Positions 9,653-17,530 of a stretch of 64,000 bases of DNA are shown one piece after another. The stretch covers positions 310,001-374,000 of the forward strand of contig NZ_JAFMSZ010000001.1 in the NCBI RefSeq assembly GCF_017916505.1. Reading direction: 5' to 3'. Made by a program: the position numbers and the translations under genes. Every line of letters begins with the position of its first letter. The first letter of the stretch is position 1. The DNA comes from Naasia sp. SYSU D00057. GTDB taxonomy: Bacteria > Actinomycetota > Actinomycetes > Actinomycetales > Microbacteriaceae. Under the pieces are notes generated by a model. It ran no database searches. It was not told the origin of the DNA and was given only the letters and a program-made list of their open reading frames with translations.

Positions 9653-11444
9653 TCTCCGTCTGTCGGAGACGATCTCCCCCTTCGGCGTGGGGGCGATCGT
9701 TGACATTCGTGGGGAATCGTTGATCGCCCCCGACACATCGTGGTGGGACCGGCGTACGGCGCCGGAGATCTCGTGCGATCGCCTCCTGGCTCGTCTGGGC
9801 GGTGGGGTTCTGCGACAGCCCCCGGCCCATGCGGGCAGAGCCGCCACGGACACCTTCAGCCTTCCGTACTGGAGGTTCCCCGCATGGCGATTCTGCGAAC
9901 GATGCGGAAGCCTCTCTCAGTTGACGCGGAGCGAGAAGGGGCGGTGGCGCAACTCCTGCCAGTGCGGCGGGGCGCTGGTGCCGATGAGATATGTGGCCGT
10001 GTGCGTGAGTGGGAGCCACGTGCAGGACATCCCATGGTTCATGTGGACGCATCGCGGGCACGACGACGGCGTCACGGAGGAGGTGCGGTTCTGTCGTGCC
10101 TACCGGGAGCTTCGCTTCGAGCGATCCACAAAACGCGGCGAGGGGCTCGCGTCGCTCCTGGTGGTCTGCGGCGCTTGCAAGCGCTCACGCTCCCTGGCCG
10201 AACTTGTGGGCAAGGACGCCCTCCTGCGAGACGGGATCCGCTGCGACGGGAGGCAGCCCTGGGAACCGGTGGCGCCGGCCTCGACTCCTTGCGACGCGCA
10301 TCTCGTCGCCGTGCAGCGCGGGGCCACCGGCAATTACATCGCCGAGCGGGTATCCGCCCTGGACATCCCGGAGGAGAAGCCTCACTCGATAGAGATGGCG
10401 GAGAAGATCCGCACGCACGATCTGTACGAACGGGTCGTCGCCGACAACGGCGGCCCTCGGTCGGAGCAGATCGCCGGGTGGATCGGGGAGGAGCTAGGAA
10501 TCAGTTCAGAGGCTGTGCTCGCTGTCGCCCTGTCTGGAAGCGACGCGGAGTCACCCCTGCTCGATTTGAAGGACGGTGAGTGGGCGGCCTTCGTGAAGAA
10601 GATCAAGGCGGGCCGCGACGGCTCCAACGGCGACTTCGTGGTCGATGGATGGCAGGCCGACCGGATCGAAGAGGCGCCGCGGGAGCTTCGCCGAGTGATA
10701 GCCGGTATCGGTCAGGTGCATCGGGTGCGTGAGGTACGAGCGCTCAAGGGGTTCCGCCGGCACAGTCCTGAAGCGTCGTTCATTCCCGCGGATCTGGACA
10801 AGGACCCGAGGCATCGCACTGTCTATCCCGCGATCGAGATGTTCGGCGAGGGCATCTTCCTCCAGTTCGACGAGGACGCAATTTCCGAGTGGGAGAGCCA
10901 GCCGGCGGTTTCCGCTCGGGCGAACATCCTCGTCGACCGTCGAGCGCACTCTGCATGGGCAGTTCGCCTGGATGTTCCGGAACCGCGTTTCATCGCGCTC
11001 CACACGATCGCGCACCTGCTCATTCGGCGTCTTGCCTTCGCGAGCGGCTACGCGTCGGCCTCTCTACAGGAACGCGTCTACGCGAATTCGGACCGGGCGG
11101 ACAAGACGGCCGGGGTCCTCATCTACACGGCGGCGGGAGATGCTCAGGGCACGCTCGGAGGGCTAGTGCGTCTTGGCGAGCCTCGCCACCTGTTCCCTCT
11201 CCTCATCACGGCGCTGGACGACGCGGACGTGTGCTCGAACGACCCAGTGTGCAGAGAGAGCGACAGGCAGGGATCGTCCCAGCTGAATCTGTCCGCGTGT
11301 CACGGATGCGCCCTTGTCAGCGAGACGTCGTGCGAGACCGGCAACCGGCTTCTGGATCGTCAGCTCGTCCTCGGCGGAAGCGACGTGCCGGGGTTGCTGG
11401 AGGCGGTCCTGCCAGCGGTGCGACGCGGCGTCGCGACCTCGTGA
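9633..11444 (+). CDS. drmB: DrmB-like DUF1998 protein
   Basis: This 603-residue protein resembles DrmB, the DUF1998 subunit that forms a complex with DrmA in DISARM. The N-terminus has the typical PFGVGAIVDIRGES stretch. Cysteine pairs at about 89-92 (CERC), 109-111 (CQC) and 179-182 (CGAC) suggest zinc binding. The DUF1998 core at the C-terminus shows HTIAHLLIRRLAF (from about 458), GVLIYTAAGDAQGTLGGL, CSNDPVC, and a CHGC...ETSCE cysteine cluster. The GTG start is supported by AGGAGG at 9621-9626, and the gene starts inside the end of drmA, so the pair is translationally coupled. It has no enzymatic motif of its own that I can see. Confidence 0.85.
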   Translation: MQKIRHDLRLSETISPFGVGAIVDIRGESLIAPDTSWWDRRTAPEISCDRLLARLGGGVLRQPPAHAGRAATDTFSLPYWRFPAWRFCERCGSLSQLTRSEKGRWRNSCQCGGALVPMRYVAVCVSGSHVQDIPWFMWTHRGHDDGVTEEVRFCRAYRELRFERSTKRGEGLASLLVVCGACKRSRSLAELVGKDALLRDGIRCDGRQPWEPVAPASTPCDAHLVAVQRGATGNYIAERVSALDIPEEKPHSIEMAEKIRTHDLYERVVADNGGPRSEQIAGWIGEELGISSEAVLAVALSGSDAESPLLDLKDGEWAAFVKKIKAGRDGSNGDFVVDGWQADRIEEAPRELRRVIAGIGQVHRVREVRALKGFRRHSPEASFIPADLDKDPRHRTVYPAIEMFGEGIFLQFDEDAISEWESQPAVSARANILVDRRAHSAWAVRLDVPEPRFIALHTIAHLLIRRLAFASGYASASLQERVYANSDRADKTAGVLIYTAAGDAQGTLGGLVRLGEPRHLFPLLITALDDADVCSNDPVCRESDRQGSSQLNLSACHGCALVSETSCETGNRLLDRQLVLGGSDVPGLLEAVLPAVRRGVATS

Positions 11445-11488
11445 TTCTCTGGTCGGCGCGCCTCCGACCGTGGCGCCTCGTTGAAACA

Positions 11489-11494
11489 TAGATT
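11489..11494 (+). promoter_or_regulatory. Candidate leaderless promoter (-10) of the methyltransferase
   Basis: TAGATT lies 6 nt before the GTG start at 11501. The 56-nt gap after drmB has no good Shine-Dalgarno sequence, so the methyltransferase may have its own leaderless transcript. No clear -35 was found. Confidence 0.45.
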
Positions 11495-11500
11495 GACGCG

Positions 11501-12598
11501 GTGGCGCAGGAAATCACGGTTCTCGACCTGTTCGCGGGAGCAGGAGGGCTCACGTCCGGCCTCCATGCTGCGTCGGATCGCTTCCGGACCGTAGGCGCCG
11601 TCGAGTGGGACATGGCAGCCGCAGCGTCGTATGAGGCGACCTACGGACGTGGGCTTGTGTACGCAGGGGACATCAAGACCTGGCTCGACGACGAGGATGT
11701 GCCCCGGGCCGACCTAATCATCGGCGGCCCTCCCTGCCAAGGCTTCTCCAGTCTGGGTAAGCAGGATGTCGAGGACGAACGCAACTCGCTCTGGATGGAG
11801 TACGCGCGCACCATCCGTCGAGCGACGCCGAAGTACTTCGTCGTGGAAAACGTCGCTGAATTCAAGAAGTCCCCGCAGTACGCGCTCTTCAAAGAGGCGA
11901 CGAGCGAGGGCGGCATGCTGGAGGACTACGGCTTCGAGGCCACCATCCTCAACGCCGCCGACTTCGGCGCGCCACAGTCGCGGCGTCGGACTGTCATCAT
12001 CGGGTATCGGAGGGACTTGGGGTTCCCCGGCTTCCCGGAAGCCACTCACTCCGCCGACTGGAAGGCGACCGGGCTCCTGCCGCATGTAACCGTCGAGGAC
12101 GCGCTGAAGCGGGTTCCCCGCGTGCCTGACCGCGACCACGTCTTCGCCGAGAAGTCCACCCGGTTCCGAGGCAAGGAGTTTGCAGGTGCCTTCCAGGTGC
12201 GCGACCTCCACTGGAGCCGCAAGTACACCGACCTCTCCTTGAAGCGATTCGCTGTGATCCCGGCAGGAGGCAATCGTCGCCACCTGGAGCCATATCCCGA
12301 GTTGATGTCGCCCTGCTGGACCAAGCACAAGAGCGGGTCGGGCGATGTAATGGGAAGGCTCCGATGGGACCGCCCGTCGGTGACGATCAGGACGGAGTTC
12401 TTCAAGCCCGAGAAGGGGCGGTACATCCATCCTGACGAGGATCGGGCCATCACTCACTACGAGGCGGCGCTGCTTCAAGGATTCAGTGCTGACCACCGCT
12501 TCGTAGGATCGCGGACGGATATCGCACGTCAGATCGGCAACGCGGTACCGATCCCGCTCGGAGCCGCTATCGGAAGACTTCTCGCGAGTACCTTGTAG
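11501..12598 (+). CDS. drmMII: DNA (cytosine-5-)-methyltransferase, DrmMII-like
   Basis: This 365-residue C5-cytosine methyltransferase has all diagnostic motifs in order: I DLFAGAGGLTSG (AdoMet binding, from residue 9), IV GGPPCQGFS with catalytic C79, VI VVENV, VIII APQSRRR, and X QIGNAVP near the C-terminus. The target-recognition region lies at about 190-310. The length is normal for the family and the frame is intact. Class 2 DISARM uses a C5 methyltransferase of this type (DrmMII) to mark self DNA. The vsr gene at the other end of the cluster fits a 5-methylcytosine mark. The GTG start was chosen because the conserved DLFAG motif begins 9 residues in; a candidate own promoter precedes it. 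Confidence 0.9.
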   Translation: MAQEITVLDLFAGAGGLTSGLHAASDRFRTVGAVEWDMAAAASYEATYGRGLVYAGDIKTWLDDEDVPRADLIIGGPPCQGFSSLGKQDVEDERNSLWMEYARTIRRATPKYFVVENVAEFKKSPQYALFKEATSEGGMLEDYGFEATILNAADFGAPQSRRRTVIIGYRRDLGFPGFPEATHSADWKATGLLPHVTVEDALKRVPRVPDRDHVFAEKSTRFRGKEFAGAFQVRDLHWSRKYTDLSLKRFAVIPAGGNRRHLEPYPELMSPCWTKHKSGSGDVMGRLRWDRPSVTIRTEFFKPEKGRYIHPDEDRAITHYEAALLQGFSADHRFVGSRTDIARQIGNAVPIPLGAAIGRLLASTL

Positions 12599-12630
12599 GG
12601 AATCCTCGCTGGGCGCGAGCTTCTCCGTTC

Positions 12631-12646
12631 GGCCTTCCGTAAGGCC
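12631..12646 (+). terminator. Hairpin after the methyltransferase gene
   Basis: GGCCTT (12631-12636) and AAGGCC (12641-12646) form a perfect 6-bp stem with a CCGT loop, 33 nt after the stop. There is no U-tract, so termination is only probable. Confidence 0.4.
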
Positions 12647-12696
12647 AAGTATCACTCCAGGCCCTGGCACTGCCGCAGCTGTAGGTACGACTAGAC

Positions 12697-12751
12697 GGCG
12701 AGCAGGCCGATCGACCCAATGCGGCTAGTGGGCATAGGCATGCTGCTCGCC
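12697..12751. repeat. 9-bp inverted repeat upstream of the SNF2 helicase
   Basis: GGCGAGCAG (12697-12705) and CTGCTCGCC (12743-12751) are perfect reverse complements separated by 37 nt. They lie 41-95 nt upstream of the helicase start, at the apparent edge of the less GC-biased cluster. They could be a regulatory site or a trace of the junction. Confidence 0.45.
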
Positions 12752-12778
12752 TCGAGGAAGGGCGGGTCGTGCGGCGAC

Positions 12779-12784
12779 TACCCT
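12779..12784 (+). promoter_or_regulatory. Candidate leaderless -10 of the SNF2 helicase
   Basis: TACCCT ends 7 nt before the ATG at 12792, with no Shine-Dalgarno sequence between. This matches the leaderless arrangement common in actinobacteria. Confidence 0.5.
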
Positions 12785-12791
12785 TGGAAAA

Positions 12792-15700
12792 ATGTCTGTG
12801 TGGAGCGAGGAGCAGCCTTTCCTCGACATCCGTGACATCTCCCGGCACGTCGGACCGGCGTCGTTCTCCCGCGGCCAGGAGTACGCGTCGCGCGGCGCCG
12901 TGCTCGACACCACGTGGGACGCCGAGCACCACGTGCTCAGCGGCCACGTGCGGGGCACCGCCCGGGTTCCGTACGAGAGCCGCATCCGGTTCCGCTCGGA
13001 GCACCCGTCGGACGTCACGAGCTCCTGCACCTGTCCGGTGGGCGGCAACTGCAAGCACGTCGCCGCGACCTTGATCCGCCGGAACCTTCTCACCATGCAG
13101 GAGCAGCTCGCCGAGAAGCCAGCCGAGCCGGTCCACGGGACGCCGAGCACGAGCGCTCCCGCCGTCAACGAGCCGAGCTGGAAGACCGCCGTCGCCGCGC
13201 TCACTAAGCCGAGCGCCGCGTCAGAGGACTCCGGCAGGCGCCGCGAGCTGATCCCGATGGGGCTCCTCTTCGAGGTCCGCGAGATCGGCGCCCTCCGCGA
13301 CCGCTGGCGGGGCGCATCCGGCCGCGCGGCGGACATCCGCACCCCCTCCTCCGCCGAGCTCCGGCTCGGCATCCGCCCCGTCGCCCGCAGCGGCGCCGGG
13401 AACTGGGTGCGCAACACCGTGACGTGGAGCACCGTCGGCCACCACACGGGCCGGCTCGGCCTCAACCCCGACCACCAGAGCTGGCTGGCCCAGATCGCCG
13501 CCCTCAACCGCTCGAGTCGCGGCGTGTACGGGTACTCCGAGGCCGACTGGATCTACCTCGACGACCTCACCAGCCCCCTCCTCTGGCCGCTGCTGCGGTC
13601 CGCCGCCGATCTCGGTGTCGAGCTGCTCGCCGGCAAGAAGGGCGAGCGCGTCACGCTCGGCGAGGAGGCGACCATCGCGGTCGAGATCGTCGCCGAGCAC
13701 GAGGACGGCAGGCCGGGTGACCTCCGCGTCTCCCCCGCCGTCCGGATCGATGGGGAGAGCCACCCGGTCCGTGCCGCCCGGCTCCTCGGCGACCACGGCG
13801 TCTACGTCTGGGAGCCCGACGCCGAGTCGAAGCTCGCGCTCGCGCCCACCGCCGCCCCGGTCACCGCCGAGCAGCGGCAACTCCTCGCCAACCGCAGCAC
13901 GGTCGTCGTGCCGGCGCGCGATGCCGACGAGTTCCTCACCTCCTACTACCCGACCCTCCGCCGCACGGTCCCCGTCACGAGCCCCGACGAGTCCGTCGAG
14001 CTGCCGCAGCCGCCGACCCCCACCCTCGTCCTCACCGCGACCTACTCCGCTGGACACAAGCTCAAGCTCGACTGGGGCTGGGAGTACGACGGTAGCAAGG
14101 CGCCCCTCGCCCCGACCGGGGACCAGGGCTTCCGCGAGCCGGCCGCCGAGCGCGAGCAGCTGGAGCAGATTCGCGCCCTCTACCCGAGCGCGGCCGACGT
14201 GCCCTCGCGCACCCTCGAGGGCATCGACGCGGCCGAGTTCACGGCGACCGAGCTGCCGCTCATCCGCTCCCTCGAGCACGTTCGGGTCGACGTGAAGGGC
14301 AAGCAGCCCGACTACCGCGAGCTGACCGGCGCCCCTTCGCTCACCGTGTCGACGGTCGAGACGGACAAGCGCGACTGGTTCGACCTCGGCGTCATGGTCA
14401 AGGTCGACGGGCAGACGATCCCGTTCCAGCCGCTCTTCAAGGCCCTGTCCAAGGGCGCGAATAAGCTGCTCCTCGTCGACGGCTCCTACCTCAGCCTCAG
14501 CCAGCCCGTCTTCGACCAGCTCCGCGATCTCCTCGCCGAGGCGTCCGAGCTCGACGAGTGGGAGACCGGCCTCCGCATCAGCCGCTACCATGCGAGCCTC
14601 TGGGCCGACTTCGAGGACCTCGCCGAGGAGACCGAGCAGGCCGTCGCCTGGCGCGAGTCCGTCGCGGGCCTCCTCGACCTCACCGTCGACGGCGAGCTCG
14701 AGCACACTCCCCTGCCCGCCGGCATCGACGCCACCCTCCGCCCCTACCAGCAGGACGGCTTCGACTGGCTCGCCTTCCTCTGGCGGCACCGGCTCGGCGG
14801 CGTCCTCGCCGACGACATGGGTCTCGGCAAGACGCTGCAGACCCTCGCCCTCGTCGCCCACGCCCAGAACGAGACGCCCGAGGACGAGCGGCGTCCCTTC
14901 CTCGTCGTCGCGCCGACCTCGGTGGTCGGCAACTGGCTCGCCGAGGCGAAGCGGTTCGCGCCGCACCTCGCCGTCGCCGGGATTACCGAGACGGAGAAGA
15001 AGTCCGGCCGGCTCCTCGCCGACCAGGCACGCGGCGCCGACCTCGTCGTCACCTCCTACGCACTCTTCCGGCTCGACTTCGGCGCCTACTCATCCGTCGG
15101 CTGGGCGGGTCTCGTGCTCGACGAGGCGCAGTTCGTGAAGAACGCCGACTCGCAAGCGCACGAGAACGCGGTCGCCCTGGAGACGCCGTTCAAGCTGGCG
15201 ATCACGGGCACGCCGATGGAGAACAGCCTCACCGACTTGTGGTCGATCTTTCGGATCGTCGCGCCCGGGCTGTTCCCGTCCGGCCGGAAGTTCCGCGATG
15301 ACTACGTGAAGCCGGTCGCGGCGGGCAGCGGCGCCGACAAGCTGACCCGGTTGCGCCGGCGCATCCGGCCGCTGATGATGCGCCGCACCAAGGAGCTGGT
15401 CGCCAAGGACCTGCCGCCGAAGCAGGAGCAGATCCTCTCCGTCGACCTCTCCCCCAAGCACCGCCGCCTCTACGACACGGTGCTGCAGCGGGAGCGGCAG
15501 AAGCTGCTCGGCCTGCTGCCCGACCTCAACAAGAACCGGTTCATCGTCTTCCGCTCCCTGACCCTGCTGCGGATGCTGAGCCTCGACGCGTCCCTCATCG
15601 ACGAGCAGTACGCGTTCCCGTCCGCGAAGCTCGACGTGCTCTTTGAGAACCTCGTCGACGTCCTCGCCGAGGGGCACCGGGCGCTCGTGTTCAGCCAGTT

Positions 15701-16127
15701 CACGTCGTTCCTCGGCAAGGCGCGCGACCGGATGGACAAGGCAGGCATCAGGTACGAGTACCTCGACGGGTCGACGACCCGCCGCGCCGAGGTGCTCGAG
15801 CGGTGGCGCGAGGGCGATGCGCCCGTGTTCCTCATCAGCCTCAAGGCCGGTGGCTTCGGCCTCAATCTCACCGAGGCCGACTACGTGTTCCTGCTCGACC
15901 CGTGGTGGAACCCGGCCGCCGAAGAGCAGGCCATCGACCGCACCCATCGAATCGGCCAGACCCGGTCGGTGAACGTCTACCGCATGGTGGCGGCGAACAC
16001 GATCGAGGAGAAGGTGATGGCCCTCAAGGAGCAGAAGGCCCGCCTCTTCGATGCCGTCATCGACGACGAGCAGCTGTTCAGCTCCGCGCTGACGGCGGAG
16101 GACATCCGGGGTCTCCTGGAGAGTTGA
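12792..16127 (+). CDS. SWIM zinc-finger SNF2/RapA-family helicase
   Basis: This 1111-residue protein has an N-terminal SWIM zinc finger (CTCPVGGNCKH, about 77-90), an SNF2-associated middle region (to about 640), and a full SNF2 ATPase. The ATPase shows YQQDGFDWL, Walker A DDMGLGKT (about 673-680), LDEAQFVKN, TGTPMENS, LKAGGFGLNL, and the terminal DRTHRIGQ motif. Such proteins are ATP-driven DNA or protein-DNA remodelling translocases. Class 1 DISARM has an SNF2-like DrmD, but this gene has its own candidate leaderless promoter, lies 193 nt after the methyltransferase, and has the stronger GC bias of the rest of the chromosome. I treat it as a resident gene adjacent to, not clearly part of, the defence cluster. 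Confidence 0.82.
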   Translation: MSVWSEEQPFLDIRDISRHVGPASFSRGQEYASRGAVLDTTWDAEHHVLSGHVRGTARVPYESRIRFRSEHPSDVTSSCTCPVGGNCKHVAATLIRRNLLTMQEQLAEKPAEPVHGTPSTSAPAVNEPSWKTAVAALTKPSAASEDSGRRRELIPMGLLFEVREIGALRDRWRGASGRAADIRTPSSAELRLGIRPVARSGAGNWVRNTVTWSTVGHHTGRLGLNPDHQSWLAQIAALNRSSRGVYGYSEADWIYLDDLTSPLLWPLLRSAADLGVELLAGKKGERVTLGEEATIAVEIVAEHEDGRPGDLRVSPAVRIDGESHPVRAARLLGDHGVYVWEPDAESKLALAPTAAPVTAEQRQLLANRSTVVVPARDADEFLTSYYPTLRRTVPVTSPDESVELPQPPTPTLVLTATYSAGHKLKLDWGWEYDGSKAPLAPTGDQGFREPAAEREQLEQIRALYPSAADVPSRTLEGIDAAEFTATELPLIRSLEHVRVDVKGKQPDYRELTGAPSLTVSTVETDKRDWFDLGVMVKVDGQTIPFQPLFKALSKGANKLLLVDGSYLSLSQPVFDQLRDLLAEASELDEWETGLRISRYHASLWADFEDLAEETEQAVAWRESVAGLLDLTVDGELEHTPLPAGIDATLRPYQQDGFDWLAFLWRHRLGGVLADDMGLGKTLQTLALVAHAQNETPEDERRPFLVVAPTSVVGNWLAEAKRFAPHLAVAGITETEKKSGRLLADQARGADLVVTSYALFRLDFGAYSSVGWAGLVLDEAQFVKNADSQAHENAVALETPFKLAITGTPMENSLTDLWSIFRIVAPGLFPSGRKFRDDYVKPVAAGSGADKLTRLRRRIRPLMMRRTKELVAKDLPPKQEQILSVDLSPKHRRLYDTVLQRERQKLLGLLPDLNKNRFIVFRSLTLLRMLSLDASLIDEQYAFPSAKLDVLFENLVDVLAEGHRALVFSQFTSFLGKARDRMDKAGIRYEYLDGSTTRRAEVLERWREGDAPVFLISLKAGGFGLNLTEADYVFLLDPWWNPAAEEQAIDRTHRIGQTRSVNVYRMVAANTIEEKVMALKEQKARLFDAVIDDEQLFSSALTAEDIRGLLES

Positions 16128-16273
16128 CCCCTCTCTCGAGGACCGGACGCGTGCGGCAGATCGGGTGGCTCAGGACGAAGAATTCCTGCTGAGCGGCTGA
16201 TCTGACCCATTGTGGGCACTTGACGGACACCGGGGCGCAACGTTGACTGAAGTCCTCCGAATGAAGGACACGC

Positions 16274-16759
16274 GTGACTGCATACTCGTACCCCCGCCTG
16301 GCAGTGGTCGACGGAATCGGCGGACTGCGCGGACTCGTACCGCTGACGCAGCTGGCCGACGTCCTCGACATCCCCTCCCGCGGCGCCGAGGCGCTGGCGC
16401 TGAGCGGCCACTTCTTCAGCCTCGCTCGGATCGGGAACTCCGACATCTTCGTCGTCGACACCACCGAGATTCTCCAGTTGGTCGACGACCCCGATTTCCA
16501 GACGGCTGTTGCCGCGCAGCGGCGGCGTCCGCAGCGCTGCCCGGAGTGCCGGCAGCAGTCGTGGGACGCGGACGGGCACGAGGCGGCGGGGTCCGAGCCC
16601 CGTGAGGCGGTGGACTGGGTCGAGCTGATGCTCGCCGGCGGCCACGACGAGCAGGACCTGGCGCCGTGGCACTGCGGCAGCTGCGGCTACGACTGGTCGG
16701 CCAGCCGGATCATCGACTCGGCCCGGGTCCTCGAGGCGCTCGACGTCCCGATTCCCTGA
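16274..16759 (+). CDS. Hypothetical zinc-ribbon protein
   Basis: This 161-residue soluble protein is not one I can assign. The first 80 residues contain LVPLTQLADVLDIP and GHFFSLARIGNSDIFVVDTTEILQLV, with no known motif. The second half has two cysteine pairs, CPEC (about 95-98) and CGSC (about 134-137), consistent with a zinc ribbon. The predicted start is GTG. The gene ends 72 nt from the converging gene at 16831. Its upstream gap (16128-16273) shows no clear promoter. Confidence 0.6.
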   Translation: MTAYSYPRLAVVDGIGGLRGLVPLTQLADVLDIPSRGAEALALSGHFFSLARIGNSDIFVVDTTEILQLVDDPDFQTAVAAQRRRPQRCPECRQQSWDADGHEAAGSEPREAVDWVELMLAGGHDEQDLAPWHCGSCGYDWSASRIIDSARVLEALDVPIP

Positions 16760-16830
16760 CCTCTCCGGGCAGGCGCACTGCGACAGCGTGCGTCAGCAGG
16801 ACGGCGCCGTCAGTATCGCCCGGATCCCAC

Positions 16831-17322
16831 TCAGCTCCAGTTGAGGTTGGCGAACGGCAGCGCCTCGTGCTCGTCCCAGAACTCGGCGAGCAGGTCCTTC
16901 TTCGCCGCCTTTACCTCGCCGGAGTCGACCGGCTTCCACGCCACGACAAGGCGGTGCCGGTCCCGCAGCTGCCAGAGGTAGCGCCCTCCGGTGTGCCCGA
17001 CCGGCTCCCCCGCCGCGAACCGGCGCAGCTGCTCGAGCCGGGTCCGCAGCGTGCCGGCGCTGTCGCCGTCGCCCGTTCCGCCGACGTAGAGGAGCTCCGC
17101 GCCGTCGATCCAGGCGTCGCTGAGGGAGTCGACGGACACCGACGGGTCCTTGCCCTTGAACCAGCCGCCCACGCTCTCGACGCGGAAGACGGGCGGCTCC
17201 GTCCCTTCGAGCAGGACGACGTAGACGCCGGGCTCTTCCGGGACGGCCGCCGTCCCGAGGTTTGCGACCGGGACGAAGCCCTCGAAGCCGGACTGGGACA
17301 GGCGCGCGCGGGTCGACTCCAT
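16831..17322 (-). CDS. GIY-YIG-like domain protein
   Basis: This is a 163-residue protein. PGVYVVLLEG followed by AELLYVGGTGDGDSAGTLRTRL resembles the GVY...YVG core of GIY-YIG nucleases, with an R-containing helix after it. It continues HTGGRYLWQLRD. I cannot point to the catalytic glutamate with confidence, so it may be a non-nuclease relative. The ATG is preceded by TAGGGT 6 nt upstream on the minus strand, a leaderless arrangement. It has no operon partners. Confidence 0.5.
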   Translation of the reverse strand: MESTRARLSQSGFEGFVPVANLGTAAVPEEPGVYVVLLEGTEPPVFRVESVGGWFKGKDPSVSVDSLSDAWIDGAELLYVGGTGDGDSAGTLRTRLEQLRRFAAGEPVGHTGGRYLWQLRDRHRLVVAWKPVDSGEVKAAKKDLLAEFWDEHEALPFANLNWS

Positions 17323-17328
17323 GCCTCG

Positions 17329-17334
17329 ACCCTA
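17329..17334 (-). promoter_or_regulatory. Candidate leaderless -10 of the GIY-YIG-like gene
   Basis: Reading the minus strand, TAGGGT is followed by 6 nt and then the ATG at 17322. No Shine-Dalgarno sequence is present. Confidence 0.45.
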
Positions 17335-17479
17335 TGGCGCGCGGAGGGCAGGCGCGGCAGGCGCCGACCCCGCATCAACGGCGATGTCGAACGCGCGCAG
17401 AGACCGCCGACTACCTAGGGATGATCGTTCCTGATCCCACCTTCCCTTTAGGCCCTTGCGCTCGAGCCGCTTCGGGTCT

Positions 17480-17530
17480 CCGATATGGACACCATGTCCG
17501 GATCGGTTCTGGATCTCTCGTCCATATCGG
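17480..17530. promoter_or_regulatory. Candidate IclR operator: 11-bp inverted repeat across the start
   Basis: CCGATATGGAC (17480-17490) and GTCCATATCGG (17520-17530) are perfect reverse complements 29 nt apart. A second small dyad, GGAC-accat-GTCC (17487-17499), lies inside. The repeat spans the start codon of the IclR gene, where an autorepressing regulator could bind. Confidence 0.5.

Noticed and set aside
13221-14966. Long open frame on the minus strand (581 codons) opposite the SNF2 helicase
   Set aside because: It is a GC-bias shadow: low-complexity Glu/Gly/Arg/Asp composition, no domain, and it lies wholly inside a well-supported gene. Similar shadows at 30233-32449, 32483-34123, 22167-23804 and 36387-38030 were dropped for the same reason.
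12792-16127. Calling the SWIM-SNF2 helicase DrmD and the locus class 1 DISARM
   Set aside because: The methyltransferase is the C5 (class 2) type, the helicase has its own promoter and stronger GC bias, and SWIM-SNF2 proteins of this kind are common resident actinobacterial genes.
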